Below the pieces are notes generated by a model. The model was not told where the DNA came from and made no database searches. It worked only from the letters and a program-made list of their open reading frames with translations. This document shows positions 23,387 through 33,808 of a stretch of 64,000 nt of DNA, piece after piece. How positions within the stretch are numbered: position 1 is the stretch's first letter; each line of letters begins with the position of its first letter. The DNA is taken from the NCBI GenBank assembly GCA_942486035.1, contig CALNXK010000022.1:2840001-2904000 (forward strand). The letters run 5' to 3'. The stretch comes from Porites lobata. Taxonomy: Eukaryota > Cnidaria > Anthozoa > Scleractinia > Poritidae. The translations under genes and the position numbers were made by a program.

Positions 23387-25508
23387 CTAATCCTTAAGAA
23401 TCGAATGTTTAACCAAAGTCCTATATTTAGTACATCTAGTGGACCTTCAGTATTTTCATGTGGTAGCTTGGGGCACCCAACGACTGGTTTCTGTGAAATG
23501 GCTGTTCGAAGAAGCACATGTTATCTAGAGATTTCTATAGCTCGAAAAAAGTTAAAAATTCATAGATGAATGTATCATTCATCTGAGTTTTTCGAAGTTT
23601 TCGGTCTATTAATTTCTATGATTGAAGTTGGGAATGAGATTTTCACTTTTCACTTGTCTTCCCATATTTGGTCATCATTCGCAAAAATGGACTACTTATA
23701 ATAAATTTTGGGCTTTAAAATCAGTGAAGGAAAGATGTACATCAGAAAATGTTGAGCTTTCTGTATATTTAATAGCATCAAAGATTTTCGAAAAAGTAAA
23801 GCGCTAATAAATTCGCATCGGCTGAAGAAGCCCAAGGATGACCAAACAGATACAAATTTTATAGAGTTTCCTAGAACGCATTTGCAGAGCTGCTTTTTAA
23901 AACAACAATCTTAAAGATGTCCCAGATGGTTTTTTGAGTAAATTTTGGAGAGAGGCGGCGTCGGATATGGTGGGCTGGTTGTAGAGCTATGTTTCTCTCC
24001 TCCTCACTATAATATATATACTTACCTAAAAATACTTGCAATGGAAAATGTTAAAATACAAGGATTGTCCGAGCTAAGCCGCGACTTAAGGCCCTCTTCG
24101 GTCATATTTTCATGAGAAATTTCAGCTCCTTTAACCGAGTGAATTGTTCACGAAGAGTATGCATGAAACATTTAATTTTTTCCGGTCTCACTAAGGACAT
24201 TTGATTGTCTTAGAAGGGTTAACTGAAATGATAGTCACATTTTCATTTTGGTGATCAATTACTCCCTATATACCAAACAGACCTTCAATATTTTTAAAGA
24301 GCGAAATAAAAATGTTAAAAAAGTATTAATGTAATAGATTCAAATACAATTTTTAGCCACAGTTAGATTGTTAGTTAACTAGTTAGTTAGTAGTACCCTT
24401 TGCATTTTAACACGAACATCTTTTGCTCCTGATGTAATAACATAATGTTTTAAGCTGTATATATCTAGCCGGATTTTTGAAAACGTTCTCGTCAAATGGA
24501 CCTTTTCCGTCCAACAGTTTTTTTCGGCCAAAAACTATATCCAAGTAGCTCATTATAAAAACTAAGAGTGCAACCATTGCTTTTTTTTCTTCTCATCCTT
24601 TCCTGATCTCCTCACTCACCTCTTTCTTTTTCCCCTTTCCTTTTCCTTCGTTACCATGGTTACTGTGATTTTGGAGCCGTTCTCGGGCTTAGGAAATCTG
24701 CCTTTTGACGCCTTTTCAGTCAAATGACTGCAAATTTCTTTAGGTTGGTTACTGTTAACTTTATTTTTACTCTGAGGGAGCCCAATGTCTATAAGAGGGT
24801 CTGAATGGGGGGGTCCACTTGTCGGTTGTCGGTTAAAATTTAGTTACTTTGTCGGTAGTCGGTTAAAAATTTCGATCTTTGTCGGTTGTCGGTTAATCTC
24901 AGTTAATAAGTAAAAATGCATGTTAATTAGTAATATTTGTTATGTGTTTCAATCAGTTTCAAGACTTTGATCCCTATAAAACATGTAAAACTTGTAAAAA
25001 TGCATCATTTGATTGAACTTAAACTTCATTATGCAACATGATGGTGTATTTCACCAAAGCGTTTATTGCAAATGCGAACTTGGTTCCCCTGTTGATCACA
25101 GAGCACCATAAAAAGTAATGAAGAGAGGTTAATGGGACACAGAGGGAAACGCCCAGTCTAACCTTTTGGATACGTAAATTATTTTTGGTGAAAAACTGCA
25201 AGGGGTGACAGGTTGCACATCTATACCGGCGTAAAAGGCCTTTAATATTTTGGCTCTAACAAGCATGTTATTTGCCATGGTTTTCCTTTCTTTCAGGAAA
25301 TAAGGGGTGGTTCTTTAAAAAAATAGCAAAGTAGCGGTTGGTTTTGTATGAGATTCCACTTTTCCATTAAAGCTTCTTTTACGACCAGAAGTGAGTTACA
25401 GTGTACTGCGCAAGCGCGACCAGTAAATTTTGTCGTCGTGGTGTCGTCGACGACGCCTAACAAAGTACAATCACGTCGTCCTGCAATCCACAAGCTTCAG
25501 CGGGTATA

Positions 25509-26365
25509 ATGCACCTATCAATGTAATGCCGGCGGGGAGGGAGGCAGAGCGTAGGGTGGAGATTTGACTTTTTTAAAAAATTTGCAATCAAATTCCGTGC
25601 CCACGGGCAAATCATTCCAGTCAAATGCAACCAAATTTCCCCACCCTAGGCTGCACATTGCTGTCAATCCCAAGGCAGAACCCAAGAAAGGCACAATAAA
25701 AATATCTCCAAATAAAACTCTGCAATCTTCTATAAACGTTGCTGCATCACCAAAGATACATGTTCCTGTTACAGCTGCAATTATACGTTTTAACCATAAT
25801 CCGTGTTACACTGCGTAGAATACATAAACCTTTAGGAGAAAGTCCACATTTTGTAAGTTTAAATATACCGTTCCTAGTAAAGGGTACAAAAAGAGTCAGT
25901 TTCGTAAGTTTACACTAATTGCAGCGAATGAGCCATACACTAATCAATTGTACTTGCAAAAATCGACTTGGTTTCTCTTTACTTTCGTTTACTTTGATTC
26001 CACAGTATTTTAACAGGTTCAATTGATCAAAAACACGCTAAAACAAACGAAATTTGAAGACAAAACAGAGAAATTCACTCAGCCTTCGCTTGTTCTCATT
26101 GGCCTCCATGACTTCCTGATCTTTTCAAACCGTACGGCGCATGCGTGAGGCGTGGAAGTGGGAAACAGATGTTCCGTGGCAGTCTTTTTCGCCCAAGTCG
26201 GCAGTCAAATATCTCCACGTCGGGCGAAGAAAGATTCAAATATCCCCTCCCCTTGGAGAGCAAGATCAGTCAATGCCCTACCCCAGGGCCAACAAAGACA
26301 AGCAAATCCCCACCCCATACCCTGCCTCCCCCTGCCCCCCGCCGGCTTTACATTGATAGGTGCAT
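25509..26365. mobile_element. 857-bp TIR element nested in the composite
   Basis: The ends ATGCACCTATCAATGTAA and TTACATTGATAGGTGCAT are inverted, and GCCGGCGGGG follows on both sides. Three overlapping open frames near 26150-26380 are compositional. No transposase was recognised. Confidence 0.8.
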
Positions 26366-26476
26366 AAATCCACTGTTTTAAGCGATTTTTGAAGTCCTTT
26401 GTTTTTTTCTTATCCTGGTAAATCCAGGTATCGTTGATTTTTTTCTCGTAACAAGCGATGTTGATTGAAAATTCGA

Positions 26477-26700
26477 CTAAAAGTGTACAGTGAAAGGTTT
26501 GAACCCAGGAGTCATTTCAAAAGTAGGTTGAGTTTGATCGTCCGGGTGAACGTGGTCCTGAATAGGACTGTTGTTGTTGACAGTGACTGACGTTTCGACA
26601 ACCTGTGCGGTAGTCATCTTCAGAGTCAAAGTGAGTTGTATTACGTCAGTTGATATTATTATACTCTGGTTATTGATCTGATTGGTCAATTACGTCGCGA
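26477..26700 (-). mobile_element. Penelope-like element, probable 3' coding tail
   Basis: The minus-strand frame reads MTTAQVVETSVTV...DHVHPDDQTQP...EMTPGFKPF. I associate this peptide with the end of Penelope-like retroelements in cnidarian genomes (memory, not a search). It lies on the same strand as the reverse-transcriptase remnants at 28232-28880 and downstream of them. Confidence 0.5.
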
Positions 26701-27016
26701 CGTTATTGGTCGTCTGTCAGTTAAGCCGTGATGTTATTGGCTATGAAGACTAAAATTATACTATAATTAATTGTTTTTACTTCGAAGAATGGCAACAGCT
26801 GTGGAGGCCGAGCGAGCGAACTCGTAAGTGAGAAATTTATTTGTACGTATTTAGGTAAGGCAAATCATATATCTTTAATATAGAGGAAATAAACTTTATA
26901 TGGAAAACAGCTATCACATCAGAATGTCTCTTTTTCCAAATCTAAACTCTGACAGACACTCGGACTCGGTCATCTCATTCAGGTTGAAAGTTGAATAATC
27001 TTTGTGCGGAAAGCAG

Positions 27017-27821
27017 GCCCCGGTTCCTGGAAAGCCGACTAAACTATCCTCCGATTAGCATCAAATCCACGATTAATTTTCTTATTCCTCGGATAACTAA
27101 TCGTGGGTTAAAAAGGAGTTCCTGAAAGCGAAATAAACCCATGATTAACTAATCCGAGATTAGTGTTAAAATAAACCGGTTTAACAAGTTTTTGGAATCA
27201 TTGCTTTTAAAAAATATGGCGCGAAAAATGTTTAGGCACGGGTGAAGTAAAGGAAAATGGCGGAAAATGAAGTGGTCTAGGTTGAACCAAAGGAGAAGAG
27301 GAAACCGAAATTCTTCATCTACCTAGAAATAATTGGCCCAGTTTTTATAACATAGTCCCTATATTCAATCCGCAGTCCACAGTCCATGTTTTATAATGAG
27401 CAAATTTATTACATGAGGTAGTAACCACCCTGGCAACTGCTTATGTTTTCTCCTCGTCTGTCTCTCGAGGTCATTCTTGAGGATTTCTACCAAATAATGA
27501 ATTGACTCTAGGCCAAACCTGTTTTTACTGCAAAGCTCTTCATCAGTGAATTGGTCGAGATCAATTTCTTGCTGTCGGAACTTTTTTTCACGTATTTTAG
27601 GCAACGGTAAGTCCGCCATTTTGTTTGTTTTACAAACGTTTTCCCCCGATTAGTGACTTAATCGACCTCGCTAGGTGGGTTAAAATTAACACTTAGTTTA
27701 TTCCTAGATTAAGGTTAATCATGCTTTCAGGAACAGGATCAAATCGTGGGACAAAATGTATTCCGCGATTAGCGAGATTTAATCCTCGATTAGCGCTAAT
27801 CGGCTTTCTAAGAACCCGGGC
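27017..27821. mobile_element. 805-bp degenerate PIF/Harbinger element
   Basis: The ends GCCCCGGTTCCTGG and the mirrored AACCCGGGC continue with AAAGCCGA on both sides. A 3-bp target duplication CAG lies at 27014-27016 and 27822-27824; three bp is the Harbinger rule. It contains a transposase N-terminus on the minus strand. Confidence 0.8.
27365..27619 (-). pseudogene. Harbinger transposase (HARBI1-like), N-terminal fragment
   Basis: The 84-residue frame starts MADLPLPKIREKKFRQQ, followed by FTDEELCSKNRFGLESIHYL and a LLPHVINLLIIKHG segment, which resembles the helical N-terminus before the DDE domain in HARBI1-like proteins. It stops before any catalytic Asp, so it cannot be an active transposase. 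It lies inside the 27017-27821 element. Confidence 0.6.
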
Positions 27822-28231
27822 CAGGTGTTTTTCCACTCGAAAAAGTCAGACAACACAAAAAAATTCTCCTTCGTCAATGAAATTAGACGTACGGCTTAAA
27901 AATTAGACCTTGCATTGCCTTAAAAGACGCCATTGCGAAAAACTTTGTTGCGAACGAACATCACAGTTTTACATTTGTGTTTACGTTCAGTGTCGTCGTC
28001 GTCGACCTACCGACCGATTGCATCTTAAGTTTCCTTTTTCCTGCCGAAACTGACGTTCTCGTTCCAGTCTTTTTCCAGTCAACAGACGACGTCGTCGTGA
28101 ACTTCGTCGTGGTTCTTAAGTTCCCTATTGTGTCAAGAAAGGCAACATTCACCGCTTTCCCTTCCTTGCTCGGTTTTGTTTCAGGAACGCGGACTTCGGT
28201 TTTTGTGAGTTTCATTTATTTCTGATTGCAA

Positions 28232-28880
28232 TTTGTCTTTCAAATTGTGTTGGTAGCCTCTGTACATCATCAACCATCAAGCGTTCTTTTGAATTTTGAA
28301 ACACTTTCCTCAAACTCTTTTGACAAATCGGTGGGTGACAAGCCGCAAAATGTGTGCTGGAAGGTTTCCATAGTATTTACATCAAGGATAGCTTTTTCGT
28401 TTAATCTTGTCCCTTTGTATACAACTGTGTCTAAAAACATTGTCTCAGTGAATTTCGGTGGTGAATTTAGTAGTAGGATCATGCAAGTTTGCTTCTTCGA
28501 AGAAAGTTACGATGTCTGGTTTAAAGACGGTTTAGCTACTTAGACTTTGTGTTTCAATATATGACATGAAAATGTTGGCAGAGGAAACTGCTGTCTTTGT
28601 GCCCATCGCGGTACGGTGGGTTTGGAGGTAGAGCTTTCCATTGAACGGGAAAGAATTCTCTTTGAGGATTAATTTAAGCATTTGTCGCATATAATGTTTA
28701 GGACTAGGCGGGTTGTAGACATTTTTGGCATACGCTCTGTAAACCGATTTCAATATCCTCGTTTTGTGGTACTGACTTGTAAAAAGACTTGTGACGTGGT
28801 ATCTTGGGTTAATTCCTAGAAAGGTAGGAAAAATACAATATACTCTTCTTTCTAAAAAAAATATAGATAATGTCGGTCCA
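28232..28880 (-). pseudogene. Penelope-like reverse transcriptase fragment
   Basis: Minus-strand pieces in order: YMRQMLKLILKENSFPFNG, LYLQTHRTAMGTKTAVSSANIFM (the reverse-transcriptase palm A/B region), KPDIVTFFEEANLHDPTTKFTTEI, then, after a stop and shift, MFLDTVVYKGTRLNEKAIL. This order fits Penelope-like polymerases. Stops and shifts split it, and the YxDD region is not seen. The 5' part translates the GTCGGTAGTCGG repeats. Confidence 0.7.
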
Positions 28881-29249
28881 TGTCGGTAGTCGGTTAATAA
28901 TTTTCCTGTCGGTAGTCGGTAATTTTTTTCGCGTTTTGTCGGTAGTCGGTAATATTTTTTGCCCTTTGTCGCTAGTCGGTTAACCCCATTCACACCCTCC
29001 TATAAGCCTCATGGTTTCTTTTTTGGCTTCCTCGCCACTTTCATTTGCTTTTGTGTAACTGTCTTGTTTTATCGTTATTTGCATTTGTGGTAAATCGAAT
29101 AAAGTTAAAGTTAAAGTTAAAAATCGGTTAGATATACTATAATATATTTTATCAGCAGACGTACAGCCATTTTCTTTGGAAATGCTGTAAATAAACCACC
29201 ACCATTATAATAATGATAATTACTATTATTTATACTCAGGTGAACGAGC

Positions 29250-29393
29250 TCGAAAACCTTACGGTTATCTAGCCGCTAGGCATAATATTTAGTTTAAATT
29301 GTAATTGAATATTCTACGTGTTAAGTTACTAATTATTCAATAAGTTTGACAAACCCTGTAATGGAAATGTGAATAAAGTGTTGTTGTTGTTGT
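29250..29393 (+). mobile_element. ~145-bp SINE-like insertion with a (TTG)n tail (insertion 5 in unit A)
   Basis: Unit A has an extra block between GAACGAGC and GTAGACG. It ends GAATAAAGTG followed by TTG repeats. Unit B has only GCTTA there (33447-33451). A simple-repeat tail suggests retroposition; no RNA polymerase III boxes were verified. Confidence 0.55.
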
Positions 29394-29482
29394 TGAGTAG
29401 ACGTTAATTAGTTTTAAAAACATTCAGCTGAAACGAGCAATACTTCCCAAAACTGGTGTGCAGATAATTTTAAGACCGTATT

Positions 29483-30075
29483 CTCGGCTTGCACTGTCAC
29501 GCAATGAAAAATAAAAATGCAAACCATTCAACACAGAAGGACTAGAACCTGGGAAATGAAAAAAGATGAATATACAAAAACCCTTGCCAAGAATCAGGTC
29601 TGTGAAATATTTCAAATGCGAGATATTGGAAAAACGGTTTACCTAAATTTATAAAGCTTTGTATGGAAACGCCATGTTGGTGTCCCTTTCAGGAACACCA
29701 ATATGGCAGCCGGATACCAACAGAAACATCTGTTTTCGAGTTTTCCTACTAATGCGTGAATTCTTCGCTTGAGGAACTCATAAAGATTGCAGTAATGTTT
29801 ATTCTGAGCCAAGGAATGTTTAGATTGCAAAATCTCCCAAAATCGGTAATGTTTTTAACCCACATAAGAGCTCTCCCGGCCGCCAGCTAAATGCCGCGTC
29901 ACGCAAAAGCCTGGAAATTCAAGCGTCCTCTCTCGCAAAACGAAGAACCCTTTCGAACCAAAAATTTGTTTATGTAAAGATGTTTAGGTACTGTAATACC
30001 TCGTGAAAGTAGAAACTCAGAAGAATCGATTCTTTCTTAGTTTGATTTTTGGTGACGTCACGTGCAACCCAAGAA
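29483..30075. mobile_element. ~593-bp insertion specific to unit B
   Basis: It interrupts GACCGTATTTATCGAGCCGG, which is intact at 11366-11385. The ends GGCTTGCACTGTCACGC and GACGTCACGTGCAACCC are imperfectly inverted. Frames inside it are short and unrecognised. Confidence 0.7.
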
Positions 30076-31354
30076 TTTATCCAGCCGGAATTCGGAAGAT
30101 TATTCTTTGCCGGAGTAACATCCGACGCAGACGCCTCAGTTTACAAGCCTAACTGATATTTCGCAAAGTCTTTTTTTCCGCTTTGTCACATCCAGCAAAC
30201 TGCATTTTGTGAAACGTTAGTTGCACACAAGAAGAAAACAAAATGCAACTTGACAAAAAGGTTTTAATTACGGTATGATAGAGTTGCGCATTTATTTAAG
30301 AACCGAATATTTTTAAACCTTGTCCTACTTATAACCACTGTTTAGGACATTCATAGGACCTTTTGACCTTTTCCGTGATGTGGTATAGAGACACCCAACG
30401 GTTGAATGTTTTGTGTAAAAAAGCGATAATTCGAAGAAGCACAGTATAATTGTCTGGAAATTTCTAAAGCTCGAGAAAAAAATTCCTCGATGAAAAATGT
30501 TCCATTCATCTCAATTTTCGACACTTTTCGTCCATTAATTTTTCTACGTTTTTCTGAAGTCGGTTTTTCACCTTTCCGTGACTTCCCAGGTTTGATAATC
30601 ATTTGTAAAAAAGGACTTACTACTAAAATTTTTGGCTTCGTAATACTAACGGAAATAGGTATCGCAAAATGTTGAGTTTTCAGTAAAAGATTAAATAGCA
30701 TCAAAGATTTTTGGAAGAGTAATAAGAAGGAGGTATTAAATTCGCATAGACTAAAGGAGATCTAGAATTACAAAACAGTTAAAAATTTTATAGTGCTTTT
30801 TAGAAAGCATTTGCAAATCTTTACTGAAAAACAATCTAAAAACTGATATCCTAAAATGATTATAATAGAATTTTGGAGAAAGCCGCGGCGTTGTGTTCAA
30901 TGATATATGCCCACACATAAAAGCTTGTAATGTTTAAATACAGGGATAAGCCGAGCTGAAAGCGACTTACGTCCTTTTCATATTTTCACATGAGAAATTT
31001 TAGTTCCGTTAACCGAGTGAAATTGATCGTATAGTTTACATTAACGCAGAAAACAATGATATTTTCTTAGCAGTAGTTCTAAATATTCGTTGACCATCAA
31101 GAGTAAGCTGTTCCCGTTTTATGATAACCTTCATAGCTTACAAAACAGGAAAACACCATTAAACTTCCTTTGTTTCAGCAGAGACGCATGCAGAATAAAA
31201 ACTAATTAAACCGTTTGTCCCAACAACCGATACTGTCGATCAGCGTCCTAATGTATCTCTATTAGTGATCTTTTTCAAATTCTTCTGAAAGGTATAGACA
31301 AGCAACAGAGAGAAACAGGGAATTAAAAGTGTGAAGCGAAAAAAATAGCAAGCC

Positions 31355-31795
31355 ATGATATCATCCTAGTGCATCACCTGGTTCGCTGTAGTCCTTACCA
31401 TGTCTGTTGCTATAAATAACAGTGAACCTTACCTATCAATCGTTCTTTTTATTAAAAAAAACGCAGTCTTCCCACTCGTGCCAAATTGTACCTAGTCATA
31501 AAGCCGACCATAATTGATATGTTTGTCGGAGGATTTTCTCACTCGTCTACGTATACCCTACTTATGCGACATTGTGAAATTTCCGCACTTTACCCTGGAA
31601 CTGACATTAACAACTGGCTTTCTCTTCGTCTGGTTTCCTCTGACCTCTCTTACAAGCATTGCAGTAATTTCATTGGATCAGATGCACGCAACAATTCGTC
31701 CCTATTCAGCCCTTATGCATCGCCTCATTAAAAAGTGAGTCTACGGGGAAACAATTGCTGCTTTTGTCTGGGTTTTACCTGCAATGTTTATTACA
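31355..31795 (+). pseudogene. Class A GPCR pseudogene, copy B
   Basis: It is nearly identical to copy A (22946-23386), with the same early TAG, the same frameshifts in TM1-TM2, DQM for DRM, TGA after IKK, and the same end of homology. Only scattered substitutions separate them (for example AAGTATTGC against AAGCATTGC). The gene therefore died before the duplication. Confidence 0.92.
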
Positions 31796-33808
31796 CTAAT
31801 CCTTAAGAATCGAATGTTTAACCAAAGTCCTATATTTAGTACATCTAGTGGACCTTCAGTATTTTCATGTGGTAGCTTGGGGCACCCAACGACTGGTTTC
31901 TGTGAAATGGCTGTTCGAAGAAGCACATGTTATCTAGAGATTTCTATAGCTCGAAAAAAGTTAAAAATTCATAGATGAATGTATCATTCATCTGAGTTTT
32001 TCGAAGTTTTCGGTCTATTAATTTCTATGATTGAAGTTGGGAATGAGATTTTCACTTTTCACTTGTCTTCCCATATTTGGTCATCATTCGCAAAAATGGA
32101 CTACTTATAATAAATTTTGGGCTTTAAAATCAGTGAAGGAAAGATGTACATCAGAAAATGTTGAGCTTTCTGTATATTTAATAGCATCAAAGATTTTCGA
32201 AAAAGCAAAGCGCTAATAAATTCGCATCGGCTGAAGAAGCCCAAGGATGACCAAACAGATACAAATTTTATAGAGTTTCCTAGAACGCATTTGCAGAGCT
32301 GCTTTTTAAAACAACAATCTTAAAGATATTCTAAATGGTTTTTTGAGTAAATTTTGGAGAGAGGCGGCGTCGGATATGGTGGGCTGGTTGTAGAGCGATG
32401 TTTCTCTCCTCCTCACTATAATATATATACTTACCTAAAAATACTTGCAATGGAAAATGTTAAAATACAAGGATTGTCCGAGCTAAGCCGCGACTTAAGG
32501 CCCTCTTCAGTCATATTTTCATGGAAATTTCAGCTCCTTTAACCGAGTGAAATTGTTCACGAAGAGTATGCATGAAACATTTAATTTTTTCCCGTCTCAC
32601 TATGGACATTTGATTGTCTTAGAAGGGTTAACTGAAATGATAGTCACATTTTCATTTTGGTGATCAATTACTCCCTATATACCAAACAGACCTTCAATAT
32701 TTTTAAAGAGCGAAATAAAAATGTTAAAAAAGTATTAATGTAATAGATTCAAATACAATTTTAGCCACAGTTAGATTGTTAGTTAACTAGTTAGTTAGTA
32801 GTACCCTTTGCATTTTAACACGAACATCTTTTGCTCCTGATGTAATAACATAATGTTTTAAGCTGTATATATCTAGCCGGATTTTTGAAAACGTTCTCGT
32901 CAAATGGACCTTTTCCGTCCAACAGTTTTTTTCGGCCAAAAACTATATCCAAGTAGCTCATTATAAAAACTAAGAGTGCAACCATTGCTTTTTTTTCTTC
33001 TCATCCTTTCCTGATCTCCTCACTCACCTCTTTCTTTTTCCCCTTTCCTTTTCCTTCGTTACCATGGTTACTGTGATTTTGGAGCCGTTCTCGGGCTTAG
33101 GAAATCTGCCTTTTGACGCCTTTTCAGTCAAATGACTGCAAATTTCTTTAGGTTGGTTACTGTTAACTTTATTTTTACTCTGAGGGAGCCCAATGTCTAT
33201 AAGCCTCATGGTTTCTTTTTGGGCTTCCTCGCCACTTTCATTTGCTTTTGTGTAACTGTCTTGTTTTATCGTTATTTGTATTTGTGGTAAATCGAATAAA
33301 GTTAAAGTTAAAGTTAAAAATCGGTTAGATATACTATAATATATTTTATCAGCAGATGTACAGCCATTTTCTTTGGAAATGCTGTAAATAAACCACCACC
33401 ATTATAATAATGATAATTACCATTATTTATACTCAGGTGAACGAGCGCTTAGTAGACGTTAATTAGTTTTAAAAACATTCAGCTGAAACGAAATTTAATG
33501 CCCTCAGCTTTTAGTCAACCATTTTATCCTAATCTCCCCTCAAACGTCACTGATATTTTTTCCACAGGTGAAAACAAGGGTTTTCACTTCAGTTTTTGTG
33601 AAGGCAATTTGAAAAACTGTAAGTTAAAGGTGAGCTTCCTAATTCGTCGAATAATTATTCATGTATCTTCATTACTGTTTGTTCACCTCCTACTTTTCTT
33701 TTCTAAGTAATCAAACTTCATTCAATTCAAATTCGTTCTAAAGGTAGACGAACAACAAAAGAGAACGGGTAAAAGTGTGAAGCGAAAAGGAGTAAAAGAA
33801 AACAAGTC

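Larger units (their letters stand above)
24796..28998. mobile_element. 4.2-kb composite insertion (insertion 4 in unit A)
   Basis: It is absent from unit B, where TGTCTATAAGCCTCATGG is continuous (33196-33213). The ends AGGGTCTGAATGGGG and CCCCATTCACACCCT match at 14 of 15 positions. The flanks TCTATAAG / CCTATAAG suggest a 7-8-bp target duplication. Both subterminal zones carry direct repeats of GTCGGTAGTCGGTTAA. Inside are Penelope-like reverse-transcriptase remnants on the minus strand, a nested Harbinger-like element and an 857-bp TIR element. Confidence 0.8.
19698..29434. repeat. Tandem duplication unit A
   Basis: It starts at CAATACTTCCCAAAACTGG and ends at CATTCAGCTGAAAC, where unit B begins with the same start sequence. 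Once five insertions are removed (19993-20420, 20661-20943, 21517-22727, 24796-28998, ~29250-29393), a core of about 3.45 kb remains that matches unit B almost base for base. Confidence 0.9.
29435..33490. repeat. Tandem duplication unit B
   Basis: It is a direct copy of the unit A core: CAATACTTCCCAAAACTGG at the start, the GPCR pseudogene and flanks, and CATTCAGCTGAAACG at the end. The only large difference of its own is an insertion at 29483-30075. A (GTTAAA)n run is shared by both units (about 29100 and 33300). Confidence 0.9.

Noticed and set aside
26141..26381. Three overlapping ~70-codon frames
   Set aside because: They lie over the proline/C-rich end of an 857-bp TIR element. Composition explains them.
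26560..26660. Hammerhead-ribozyme-like CTGAAGA ... GAAAC on the minus strand of the Penelope-like tail
   Set aside because: Core-like boxes are present, but stems II and III do not pair properly when traced, and the region reads as a protein tail (MTTAQVVETSVTV). No support for a ribozyme.
33498..33710. 70-codon frame just upstream of the GPCR
   Set aside because: It could be a 5' exon, but there is no domain, and the receptor has its own good start and is intronless in its coding part. Not enough support.
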